NCBI RefSeq assembly: GCF_000220175.1
Contig: NZ_AFPU01000001.1
Location: forward strand, 434,001 to 498,000
Direction of reading: 5' to 3'
DNA length: 64,000 nucleotides
Origin: Nitrosarchaeum koreense MY1
Lineage (GTDB): Archaea; Thermoproteota; Nitrososphaeria; Nitrososphaerales; Nitrosopumilaceae
Shown here: piece by piece, positions 51,907 to 59,988 of the stretch
Layout of the letters: every line of letters starts with the position of its first letter
Numbering within the stretch: position 1 is the first letter of the stretch
The notes under the pieces: generated by a model
The model's database searches: none
The model's input: only the letters and a program-made list of their open reading frames with translations
Told to the model about the DNA's origin: nothing
Program-made: the position numbers and the translations under genes

Positions 51907-53091
51907 ATGTTGCATGCATATGGGGATTCTAATGGGAGTATAGAGGATTATTTCAGAGATTCTTGGAAAAGAGTTAAGAGTGATATTGATTCAACTGAAG
52001 ACTCGGTTATTCTAAATACCGACACTGATGAACTTGTAAATTTTTACTATGAAAAATATGCTCTACCTATCATTGAAATTGATACTTCACGACAAAATAA
52101 ACTTGAAAAAAATGGTACTAGCGCTTCAAGACAACAATCTGTGACATTTGGTATCCCTATCATCCTAAAACAAGATTTGAATATTGTAATTTCTAGAACT
52201 GCCAATCCACATTTGATGTTTACACACTTTGAATTAGATAATGACGGTTATCTATCATCACAACTTGAACTATATGGTGGTCAGGTAGGAAAGTCTCATA
52301 TCGAACAAGCACAAACAACTTTGAATACTGTAATTCAACAAAAAAATAGTACTGTCAATTCTCAGAACCCTAATTTTAAAAAAACCATTGAAAATTATCT
52401 TAAACCGTTAAAAGAAAAAATAAGATCAGAAAATGCACATCTTGAACAAATTGCAAGTGAATCCTCTGTAGAGTTAATAAAAAATGATGTTGCACCAACT
52501 CCTGTAAATCTAAAAGTAAAACAAAAAATTCAGATAGTAAAGCCTGAACCTAAACAAAAAACGGATCCAATACTACAAAGAAAATCTGTCGAATCTGTTT
52601 TAGAATTAATCGGCAATCAAGGTAGGCAATTTGAGACTACTCCAAAAGTTTTTTCAGGATTAGGCGAAGAAGCACTTCGTGATATTATTCTATCTATGCT
52701 CAATGCTGTGTTTGATGGTAGTGCAACTGGCGAAACCTTTGTAAAAAATGGGAAGACAGACATACATCTACAAATGAATATTGATGGAGGAATTCTAACC
52801 GCAGAATGTAAATTTTGGGGAGGAGAAAAACTCTACGATGAAACGATAGACCAACATTTTGGTTATCTTAAATGGAGACAAAACTATGCAATACAGATTA
52901 CTTTTTCTAAAAACCAAGGTTTCTCTGAAGTAATTGGAAAAGCGATAGAATCAGCTAAATCCCATCCCACATATGTTGATAATTCATTTCGTCAAATCAA
53001 TAGGACTTATTTTGTAACCACTAATACGTTTCCAGAAGATTCTGGTAAACGTGTAGAAATTCACCATTTATTATTCAATCTTTATTGCTAA
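51907..53091 (+). CDS. PD-(D/E)XK nuclease-type protein, 394 aa
   Basis: The N-terminal half is unlabelled and alpha/beta (IILKQDLNIVISRTANPHLMF). The C-terminal domain (about residues 240-380) has the restriction-type nuclease pattern: helix FSGLGEEALRDIILSMLNAVF, D in GKTDIHLQ, and E-x-K in LTAECKFWGG, then a helix/strand with TKW-like GYLKWRQNYAIQITFSKN. Typical of defence nucleases. It is the first of three similarly oriented genes (AbiV-like, then an Mrr-type protein). A linker at about 180-230 is Lys/Pro rich. Confidence 0.75.
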   Translation: MLHAYGDSNGSIEDYFRDSWKRVKSDIDSTEDSVILNTDTDELVNFYYEKYALPIIEIDTSRQNKLEKNGTSASRQQSVTFGIPIILKQDLNIVISRTANPHLMFTHFELDNDGYLSSQLELYGGQVGKSHIEQAQTTLNTVIQQKNSTVNSQNPNFKKTIENYLKPLKEKIRSENAHLEQIASESSVELIKNDVAPTPVNLKVKQKIQIVKPEPKQKTDPILQRKSVESVLELIGNQGRQFETTPKVFSGLGEEALRDIILSMLNAVFDGSATGETFVKNGKTDIHLQMNIDGGILTAECKFWGGEKLYDETIDQHFGYLKWRQNYAIQITFSKNQGFSEVIGKAIESAKSHPTYVDNSFRQINRTYFVTTNTFPEDSGKRVEIHHLLFNLYC

Positions 53092-53117
53092 TTATGAAAA
53101 ATGGAGAAATGTAATGT

Positions 53118-53822
53118 ATGATGAATAATACAGATACTATCAAATTAATTCAGGATTGTATTGAAAATTCTGAATCAAAGTTAGACTCTGCACAAATTTT
53201 AAGTGATAAAGGAAAATTTGGGGATGCTATTTCTTGGATTATTATTGCATATGAAGAAGCAGGGAAAGCCGATTTTTTAACTAACAAATTTACCAACAAA
53301 GAACCAATTTTAGAGACTGATTGGAATTCACTAACTAAAGGTGGTTCACATACAAAAAAACTAATCATGTATTATGAAAACAGAAAAAAAACTTTTGAAT
53401 CAATGTCTGATCCTGATTTTTTAACTCTTCAAAATCATTATAAAAAAATACTTCCTGTGACTCATTCACGTTACCAAATTATGGAGGAATTGGAAAAGAC
53501 AATCAATTTTTTCAAAAAATTGAATGTTTTAAAGAAAAAAATCACATATGTCGATAATCAGCCACAAAATAAACAATTTACAGAAAATGAGTTAACTGCA
53601 ATTTTTTTACTACTTAATTTTGAAACCCGAAAATCTATTTCTTTGACAAAATTTGGATTGGAATCTATCTCTTTTATTCCAACTGGAAATGATTCTAAAG
53701 ATCTGAAACGAATTGATAAATTTGATTCATTTAAAAAAATGTTGGAACTGAAAAAAGAATCTATTCTGCCTCAAAATGTTAAACAATTTGCCTTAGCTAA
53801 ATCCCTCTTACAAAACTTGTAA
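53118..53822 (+). CDS. AbiV-like abortive-infection protein
   Basis: 234 residues, all-helical. The characteristic N-terminal segment SAQILSDKGKFGDAISWIIIAYEEAGKADFL matches the AbiV family's helix-plus-EExGK signature, followed by a His in GGSHTKKLI. AbiV proteins inhibit phage translation in lactococci, and homologues recur in archaeal and bacterial defence islands. It follows the nuclease gene by 26 bp, so they probably act together. Confidence 0.7.
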   Translation: MMNNTDTIKLIQDCIENSESKLDSAQILSDKGKFGDAISWIIIAYEEAGKADFLTNKFTNKEPILETDWNSLTKGGSHTKKLIMYYENRKKTFESMSDPDFLTLQNHYKKILPVTHSRYQIMEELEKTINFFKKLNVLKKKITYVDNQPQNKQFTENELTAIFLLLNFETRKSISLTKFGLESISFIPTGNDSKDLKRIDKFDSFKKMLELKKESILPQNVKQFALAKSLLQNL

Positions 53823-53887
53823 GAAATACTGTAAACATAAATTGAAAATGCATAAATCCTTAAGTTAATACAATATTTAGAAATATA

Positions 53888-55303
53888 TTGAAATTCTGTC
53901 CTGAATGTGGAAAGGATCTAAAAGGAAGTACCAAATTCTGTCCTGAATGTGGATATAACATACAATCCATTATTTCAAATGACATTCAATCTGGAACAGA
54001 AATTAAATCTAATTCAATAAATGGGGATGATGAATCTACATCAGAAATTTGGCAAGAATCAATACAAAAAACAACAAGAGAACTTGGGGATAATCTTGAG
54101 GAATCTGTTGAAAGAATATTCAAAGATAGAGGATATGAAACTTCTTTAAGGCAACGTCTAAGAGGCAAGAGCGGTCAATTAAACGAAATAGATGTCTTAG
54201 CTAAAAGAAATAAAATTACAGTTGCCATCGAATGTAAAAATTATGATGAAAGCAGAAAAATAGGCATTGCTGAAATTCGGAATTTTGTAGCCAAACTTGA
54301 AGATCTTGATATTAATCGAGGATTTTTTATCACATCGTCAGACTTTTCATCAGATGCAGTGGGATGGGCACAAAACAATCCAAATGAAAAACAACTTGAA
54401 TTATGGGATGGCTCAACTTTCATGGAACAATTCAAAGCAACTGTTTTGGGTCGTACAAATAGTAAAATTGTAAGAATAGAAAATGGTATAGAACCAAAAG
54501 GAAACATAGATGATTTCACAAATCTTACACTTCATAATGCTGATAGAGTGACACTTCGTAGATGTGATCTAATCTTTCATCCATTTCATATAGTCACCTT
54601 TAATCTAAATGAAGAATTTAAAACTCCAGACAAACAAATCCACACATCCCATAACTCTGGCAGTTATTTTGTAGATGGTTTATCGGGGGAAATAATTTAT
54701 CATCAGGATGATCATGGTTATGTTTTTGAAACATCCGATGATGAAGAAAAACAATTTGTAAAAGAAATTGAAAACTATAATCCTGTAGGAAAATTAGAAT
54801 TAACCCAAAAAACAGGCTCACAAATCATTAAAGTTGAACCAAGCATTGCCTCAAATGATGCACAGTTCAGAGTAAGAATTCATGCTAGTAAAGACAATCA
54901 ATCTAGAGTTCCATACGAGGTTAGAGTTTCAAAAGATACATACGAATCAAGGGACTTTTTACATAAACCTGATCCCAATAAAATTACCACAAAATCAAGA
55001 CTTGTTTTAGTACCTAAAGTGGATATTGAATTTGAATCAAAAGAATATTCCTATTCTCGTATAGTATTTCCCGCATCAGAAATTTGGGTCAAAGATGAGA
55101 TAGCAAAATGTAAGCACCTTATCGGTTCAAAACATACTTTTGCAGTATGTGAAATTTGTGGAATAGCCAAATGTGAAAAAGACATTATGGTTGATGATAA
55201 TGATACCTGTTTTTGCAAAAAACATGCACCTCAAGATCTTAAAGATAAAAATAAACGAAGTATAATCCCAGATAAATTGAAAAAATTTAGTTTTAGAAAA
55301 TAA
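53888..55303 (+). CDS. Zinc-ribbon plus Mrr-type restriction endonuclease domain, 471 aa
   Basis: TTG start. Residues 1-26 are a double CPECG zinc ribbon. Residues about 65-180 form an Mrr-like PD-(D/E)XK domain: DNLEESVERIFKDRGYE, EIDVLAKRNK (Asp), VAIECKN (E-x-K), and GFFITSSDFSSDAVGWA. The middle is beta-rich. The C-terminus (about 425-455) has a Cys/His-rich finger (CKHLIGSKHTFAVCEIC ... CEKD ... CFCKKH). Restriction or effector activity on invading DNA is likely by homology to Mrr. It follows AbiV by 65 bp. Confidence 0.78.
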   Translation: MKFCPECGKDLKGSTKFCPECGYNIQSIISNDIQSGTEIKSNSINGDDESTSEIWQESIQKTTRELGDNLEESVERIFKDRGYETSLRQRLRGKSGQLNEIDVLAKRNKITVAIECKNYDESRKIGIAEIRNFVAKLEDLDINRGFFITSSDFSSDAVGWAQNNPNEKQLELWDGSTFMEQFKATVLGRTNSKIVRIENGIEPKGNIDDFTNLTLHNADRVTLRRCDLIFHPFHIVTFNLNEEFKTPDKQIHTSHNSGSYFVDGLSGEIIYHQDDHGYVFETSDDEEKQFVKEIENYNPVGKLELTQKTGSQIIKVEPSIASNDAQFRVRIHASKDNQSRVPYEVRVSKDTYESRDFLHKPDPNKITTKSRLVLVPKVDIEFESKEYSYSRIVFPASEIWVKDEIAKCKHLIGSKHTFAVCEICGIAKCEKDIMVDDNDTCFCKKHAPQDLKDKNKRSIIPDKLKKFSFRK

Positions 55304-55425
55304 AGATGCGAAAAAATTTATGGAACTTTTGTGATCTTAAAATTAATTACAAATTAGAATTACAGTTCATAGTGTTATCTAGATTTTTTTATAACTAAAC
55401 ATTTTGCTAACTGTTGCATACAAAA

Positions 55426-56904
55426 TTATGATAAAATACGTTCCAAATTGTTTCTATAATATGTATTTTCTTCTTCAAAATCGTCTATTTCTTTAATCCA
55501 GTTACCATACCATGGCATGATGTCTTTATCTGTTTTAAGAAAATCAGCCCATTTCTTTAGATCTTCTTTTTTTTGATATATTTGAGATAATAAAATAGAA
55601 TAAAATCTAAAAGAAAGACTATCTGATTTAGTTTGTTCATATTCTATCAGTCTCTGCTTTATCATCTCCTCAGGATGAAATTTCTCTATAGACCCGAACC
55701 CCAACATTCCATTTAATTTGTTTAGCTCAGTAATTACTAATTGAATTTCTTTGTCTATCTTATGAAGGAGATCACCCGATGTATTGTCCATTAATGAGCA
55801 TATTGTATTGAGATTCATTAATTGTTGATCTTTGTCTCCTCCTTTCATGTGCCTACTTCCTCTAAGGGATGCTCCTTTTTCATATCGAACTTCAAAATGA
55901 ACTTCAGAGCCAACTTCATATTCATGTCTAATTTTACTACTGGAAACCTCTTCTAAATTTCTATGACTATCTAGAATTTCTTGTATGCCAGAATCTGTTT
56001 GAAATGGTAATTGTCTTTGATTTGTATCTATTGCATCAATTAGTGTATTGAATAATTCTCTATTGGGAAAAAATCTTGTCAACCATACCCATTTTCTAAA
56101 AATCAGGGGAAGTATCTCTTTTCTATTTTCTATGAGGATTTTTATTTTTTGCATTTGAGTATCATGCTTTAATTGATTAAAAATAACAAATATCAAATAT
56201 TGAATTCCTAATATTGTAATGTCATATTTTCCATTATCCAGTTTTTTTATGAGGAAATATGGGTACAATAATTTTTGGGGAATATTAGTGATATGTCTAG
56301 ATAGTTTTACAGATAACTCTTCTACAGATAACGAACCATACAGTGCAATGGTTTCAACAATTAATTTTTCAGATGGTAGAAATTTTGTCTTTGTTATTAA
56401 TTGAACGTCTGGAATTTTTTGATACATGTGGGATAGTGCATGTTTTCGTTTAACTCCTAAAACATTATTTTCATATTTATTAATAATCTCTTCAATCGTA
56501 AAATCTTTTAAAATACAGCGTCTTTCATCAACATATTGCTTTTTAGAATTTACCTGCTCATCCGAGTAGTAATTCCCCTCGGAATCGAATATTCTAAATA
56601 GCATTTTCCAAAAATCGTTTAACGGTATTTTTATCTCATCCACTACTACTGATATCCCTTTTTCTGTCAGTCTGTAGAATTTTTGCGGTTGACCACGTTT
56701 GTAATTTGGCTCATCTCCCTTAGTTCTCTTGATTAATTTTTTGTTCTCTAGTTGGTTTACTGCATTATCAATCACTGGATGGTGCTTTTCTAACGTGATC
56801 TCTAGTGATTTTTTAGATTGTTTTCCTTCCGTGGCTATTTTATGTAATATTTGAATCTGGACTTTATCTCTTTGTTTATATAATAAAGTACTATATTGTT
56901 CCAT
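55426..56904 (-). CDS. Large winged-helix protein, 492 aa
   Basis: N-terminal winged helix (residues 13-80: VQIQILHKIATEGKQSKKSLEITLEKHHPVIDNAVNQLENKKLIKRTKG ... KFYRLTEKG). A second possible HTH/wing lies at about 180-240 (SEKLIVETIALYGSLSVEELSVKLSRHI ... YDITILG). The C-terminal half is helical and unfamiliar, with an acidic end. Likely a regulator of the element or its defence genes. Divergent from the replication cassette. Confidence 0.65.
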   Translation of the reverse strand: MEQYSTLLYKQRDKVQIQILHKIATEGKQSKKSLEITLEKHHPVIDNAVNQLENKKLIKRTKGDEPNYKRGQPQKFYRLTEKGISVVVDEIKIPLNDFWKMLFRIFDSEGNYYSDEQVNSKKQYVDERRCILKDFTIEEIINKYENNVLGVKRKHALSHMYQKIPDVQLITKTKFLPSEKLIVETIALYGSLSVEELSVKLSRHITNIPQKLLYPYFLIKKLDNGKYDITILGIQYLIFVIFNQLKHDTQMQKIKILIENRKEILPLIFRKWVWLTRFFPNRELFNTLIDAIDTNQRQLPFQTDSGIQEILDSHRNLEEVSSSKIRHEYEVGSEVHFEVRYEKGASLRGSRHMKGGDKDQQLMNLNTICSLMDNTSGDLLHKIDKEIQLVITELNKLNGMLGFGSIEKFHPEEMIKQRLIEYEQTKSDSLSFRFYSILLSQIYQKKEDLKKWADFLKTDKDIMPWYGNWIKEIDDFEEENTYYRNNLERILS

Positions 56905-56954
56905 TATACTACTAGATCTATACTATATTATCTAGCTTCCTATAAAATTCCTTC

Positions 56955-57194
56955 ATGATTGTGAATTTCAAACCAACACAAATTGGAAAAATGACCCAAA
57001 CATCATCAGACCACAAGAAAGCTGATGTAAAAACAAACATTGCCCTTAGGAAAGGCACCGAAAAAAATAACGTATTAAGAAACGAAATTAGAATGAAAAA
57101 GGAAATAGACGCTACTTGCAATAGCCCTATTTCACGCCTTAAACTGCTGTTCTTGGCTATTCCTCTAATGATCTATCTTCTATTTATTCATTAA
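56955..57194 (+). CDS. Small basic protein with C-terminal membrane helix, 79 aa
   Basis: Basic N-terminal part (DHKKADVKTNIALRKGTEKN) and a C-terminal helix (LKLLFLAIPLMIYLLFI). An ATG at 56991 (MTQTSSDHKK) is a plausible alternative start. It is the first gene of the replication cassette, 2 bp before the next ORF. Could anchor the ATPase complex to the membrane, but this is speculation. Confidence 0.5.
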   Translation: MIVNFKPTQIGKMTQTSSDHKKADVKTNIALRKGTEKNNVLRNEIRMKKEIDATCNSPISRLKLLFLAIPLMIYLLFIH

Positions 57195-57196
57195 TC

Positions 57197-57331
57197 ATGA
57201 ATATAGAAATAATCAAGCAAAGATTAGCCACACTTATTGACTCTAAATCACAAAATGAGAAAAAAATCAATGAACTTAGCGAACAGGCTGAAATTCTAAA
57301 AAAACGACTTCAAATTGACAACTCAAAGTAA
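57197..57331 (+). CDS. Short coiled-coil protein, 44 aa
   Basis: MNIEIIKQRLATLIDSKSQN followed by a Glu/Lys heptad helix ending LKKRLQIDNSK. The stop TAA overlaps the ATG of the ATPase gene by one base (TAATG), and the start is 2 bp after the previous stop. This coupling argues that it is real. Candidate accessory of the ATPase. Confidence 0.6.
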   Translation: MNIEIIKQRLATLIDSKSQNEKKINELSEQAEILKKRLQIDNSK

Positions 57332-59001
57332 TGTGGTGTTTTAACTGTAAAATAGATCAGAAATTAGATCAACTGATCCTTTGCAAAGAACTTGGACACG
57401 ATATTGATTCAGAGGGACTTTTCACAATAACTAACTATGATGTAAATAAAATGAAAGAAACCACTGAAGAATCAAAACCAAAAAATCCTGTCACAATATT
57501 AGCAAAGTTTGCAACACCATTAATGACAAAAATCATAGTATCGCAATCTGACAATACCCGAGTCTTTGTGGTTGTAAAAATGAATAATCATTTTGAAACT
57601 ATTGAATTGGACAAGAAAAATCCCAAGGCATATGACTGGTTAAGGGTTACAGCATTTGATACGCTAAAGCAAATGTATTCAGAAGAAACATGTGGCAATG
57701 CAATAGGATTTCTTAGAGCAAAAGCTTTGATGAAAGAAGAATCAAAAAGAGATGAAATTCACCTTCGTGTTGCATATGTGAATGGTGAAATATACTATGA
57801 TTTGGGACGTCCCGATTGGAAAATCATCAAGATTACCCGTGATGAGATAACATTGATAGATTATTCAAAAGATACTCCGATGTTCATACGTACACCAAAG
57901 ATTGCTCAGCAAGTTGAACCAAACTTTAGACCTGAAGGAAATCCGTTAGATGAATATGTCAAGATATGTCGGATGTCCAATCCTGAACTGTATAAAGTTC
58001 ATCTGATATCGATGTTCCTTGCTGGCATGCCAATGCCTGCTATGGGCATGCGTGGTCATGCAGGGGCTTCAAAGAGCACTACATCGTCTCTGACTAAGAG
58101 AATAATTGATCCATCAGGAATAAAGAACGAAGACAATTTGAAATCCTTTCCACATGGAGAGGATAACTTTGTCACTTCTTTGTATAGTTCTTATTTTTCT
58201 GGATTTGAAAACATCTCTTACATAGACGTAGAAACCAGTAACATGATTTGTCGTGCAATTACTGGTGGTTCATTTGAGAAAAGAGCACAATACACGAATG
58301 GTGATGTATATGCAATTAGTCTCATGAGGAAGATTCTCATTAATGGTGTTGACTTTACAATTAGTCAATCAGACTTGGCAGACAGAACTATCATCTATGA
58401 ACTTGAAAGAATATTGGAAGATCATAGAAAAACTGACAAGTTTATTGAAGACGCATTCCAAAGACTCTTGCCTGATTTACTTGGACAAATTTTTCTAACA
58501 CTACAAAAAGTATTGGGAACAATAAATGAAGTGGAAAAACAAAACAGAATACTTCCAAGAATGGCAAGTTTTGGAATATACGGTGAGGCAATCTATCAAG
58601 CGCTAGGACACAAACAAGGCAAATTCTTGGAACTCTATAACGATAGCATAAAGAAAAACTTGGAGAATCTATACGATAGTAATCCGATCATTCCATGTTT
58701 AGAATATGTTTTAGGAGATGAAAACGAACGAACAATACAAGCAGAAAATCTCTATAAACAGATTACAGGGTTTGCAACAAGTGAAGGATATACTACAAGT
58801 AAATTACCTAAAGCTCCCAATGGACTCCATAATTGGTTTATGAGATCAAAGACACTGCTTGATGACAATAACATCAAGGTAACAAAGGAAATCAACAAAC
58901 AAAGCAAAGCAGTATCTGGGTTCACACCAAACGCAACAATCTACAACATCAAACGCATTGTCTCTACACAAACAGCACTCGATAATGAGTTGGGTTTGTA
59001 A
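57331..59001 (+). CDS. Plasmid/phage-type primase-helicase-like ATPase
   Basis: 556 residues. N-terminal CxxC (CFNC, residues 3-6). Central primase-associated segment (residues about 145-190: RVAYVNGEIYYDLGRPDWKIIKI). P-loop at residues 242-250, GHAGASKST, where the usual Gly before Lys is Ser. Downstream motifs YIDVETSNMICRAITGGSFEKRAQYTNGD, MRKILINGVDFTISQSDLADRTIIYEL match the ATPase family of phage and integrative-element primase/helicases (NG and DLADR motifs). It is likely the replication helicase of the element. It overlaps the zinc-ribbon C gene by 17 bp. Confidence 0.82.
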   Translation: MWCFNCKIDQKLDQLILCKELGHDIDSEGLFTITNYDVNKMKETTEESKPKNPVTILAKFATPLMTKIIVSQSDNTRVFVVVKMNNHFETIELDKKNPKAYDWLRVTAFDTLKQMYSEETCGNAIGFLRAKALMKEESKRDEIHLRVAYVNGEIYYDLGRPDWKIIKITRDEITLIDYSKDTPMFIRTPKIAQQVEPNFRPEGNPLDEYVKICRMSNPELYKVHLISMFLAGMPMPAMGMRGHAGASKSTTSSLTKRIIDPSGIKNEDNLKSFPHGEDNFVTSLYSSYFSGFENISYIDVETSNMICRAITGGSFEKRAQYTNGDVYAISLMRKILINGVDFTISQSDLADRTIIYELERILEDHRKTDKFIEDAFQRLLPDLLGQIFLTLQKVLGTINEVEKQNRILPRMASFGIYGEAIYQALGHKQGKFLELYNDSIKKNLENLYDSNPIIPCLEYVLGDENERTIQAENLYKQITGFATSEGYTTSKLPKAPNGLHNWFMRSKTLLDDNNIKVTKEINKQSKAVSGFTPNATIYNIKRIVSTQTALDNELGL

Positions 59002-59188
59002 AGGCATTTGTGATATGGGTTGTTACAAAGAATCCCAATACAGAAAAGGCTATGCAAGTGGTCAGAGATTCTGTAGTACCTGCGAGAGGTATTTTGTAAC
59101 TGATTCATTCAGGTGCATATGTTGCAATCAAGTTCTAAGGCAAAGTAAACGACATCATAAGACATGGAATACATGTATTGTTTCTTAA
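58985..59188 (+). CDS. CKGIC-type zinc-ribbon protein, paralogue C
   Basis: 67 residues from ATG 58985 (MSWVCKGICDMG), inside the 3' end of the ATPase gene; a longer form from 58958 is possible. Cys pattern as in paralogues A and B: CKGIC, GYASGQRFCSTCERYFV, FRCICCNQVLR. Basic/His end. Coupling to the ATPase suggests replication or DNA-binding use, but function is unknown. No 19-bp box. Confidence 0.72.
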   Translation: MSWVCKGICDMGCYKESQYRKGYASGQRFCSTCERYFVTDSFRCICCNQVLRQSKRHHKTWNTCIVS

Positions 59189-59398
59189 TACATCCCTCCT
59201 TTTTTTTATTTTTCTACCCAATAGAATCAAATTTAAGGAAATAATAGATTCCTCAATTCATTTTAGCCACAATTTAACATATTGAGGATATTGAATGTAC
59301 TTTCTTTTCTAAATGTCCAAAATGACACTAACTTAACTATAAAATTTGGTCAACTAAATATCTGTCAAGCTTAAATTGGGCGACTTTGGGGATTCACT

Positions 59399-59472
59399 GG
59401 GATCGTGGTCTAGCTTGGTATGATTCTGCGTTTGGGACGCAGAGGTCGTGTGTTCAAATCACGCCGATCCCA
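59399..59472 (+). tRNA. tRNA-Pro (anticodon UGG)
   Basis: Cloverleaf: acceptor GGGATCG/CGATCCC; anticodon stem CTGCG/CGCAG with loop TTTGGGA (anticodon TGG); variable AGGTC; T arm GTGTG-TTCAAAT-CACGC; discriminator A. The D loop is TAGCTTGGTA. No intron. It lies at the right side of the accessory island, whose 5' side abuts it. Confidence 0.93.
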
Positions 59473-59516
59473 TCATTAATCATTATCTTATTATCAATTA
59501 ACATTCTAAATTTATC

Positions 59517-59585
59517 GCCGAGCAATGAGGAAGAGTTAGAGTAATGAATTGATATGAAGTAAAATTAATCGCTCTGAGCTCCGGC
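59517..59585 (+). ncRNA. Candidate C/D-box small RNA
   Basis: A terminal stem GCCGAGC/GCTCCGGC encloses box C-like ATGAGGA (59525-59531) and box D CTGA (59574-59577). Internal C'/D'-like elements are weaker (TTGA then ATATGAAG near 59550-59558). The size, about 69 nt, fits archaeal methylation guides. The guide before box D reads AAAATTAATCGCT. Position beside tRNA-Pro is common for such RNAs. Confidence 0.4.
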
Positions 59586-59619
59586 ATGTTTTTATCAATT
59601 ATGATTTGTTTTAATTTTA

Positions 59620-59865
59620 TTGAATTTTGAAAAACGTGACATAATTCTGATAGTGGGACTTGTATTTTTCATGCTTGGCTTATCTCCATTTGTAGGAATA
59701 GCGGTTGCTATGATAATTGTCATTGTCATGTATTTTGGAATCAAATTCTATGTGGCTAACAGGAAAAAAGCATTAGAGAAAGATGCAGGTGAGGGTATTT
59801 GTGCTGAGTGTGGTTCATCAATATTTGATAAAAAATGCCCTAATTGTGACTCTGTAGGAGAATAA
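59620..59865 (+). CDS. Membrane zinc-ribbon protein, 81 aa
   Basis: TTG start. Two hydrophobic helices (about residues 8-22 and 25-45: DIILIVGLVFFMLGLSPFVG, AVAMIIVIVMYFGIKFYV), then a cytoplasmic zinc ribbon (CAECGSSIFDKKCPNC). Small zinc-ribbon membrane proteins of this style are common in archaea, function unknown. Confidence 0.7.
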   Translation: MNFEKRDIILIVGLVFFMLGLSPFVGIAVAMIIVIVMYFGIKFYVANRKKALEKDAGEGICAECGSSIFDKKCPNCDSVGE

Positions 59866-59988
59866 CTTCTACGTATTACTTAAAACGATAAAAATCCCAT
59901 ATTTTGTAATGATTTTAAGATATATGACTTTCACAACAAGCTCAACTTTTGCTCAATTCAATTCTAAAATGAGGCTATTAAGCACCCT

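Larger units (their letters stand above)
39723..59188. mobile_element. Putative integrated element (accessory island)
   Basis: This range begins with a complete integrase and ends with a plasmid/phage-type primase-helicase ATPase cassette. Flanking genes (map on the left; tRNA-Pro, tsr3 on the right) are core. The interior contains transport, copper-protein, regulator and defence genes rather than housekeeping genes. I could not find attachment-site direct repeats by eye, so both borders are approximate and the element could be composite. Confidence 0.6.

Noticed and set aside
59399-59472. tRNA-Pro as the attachment site of the island
   Set aside because: No copy of either end of the tRNA was found near the integrase (39.62-39.72 kb), and the island lies on the 5' side of the tRNA. 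Kept only as a neighbour.
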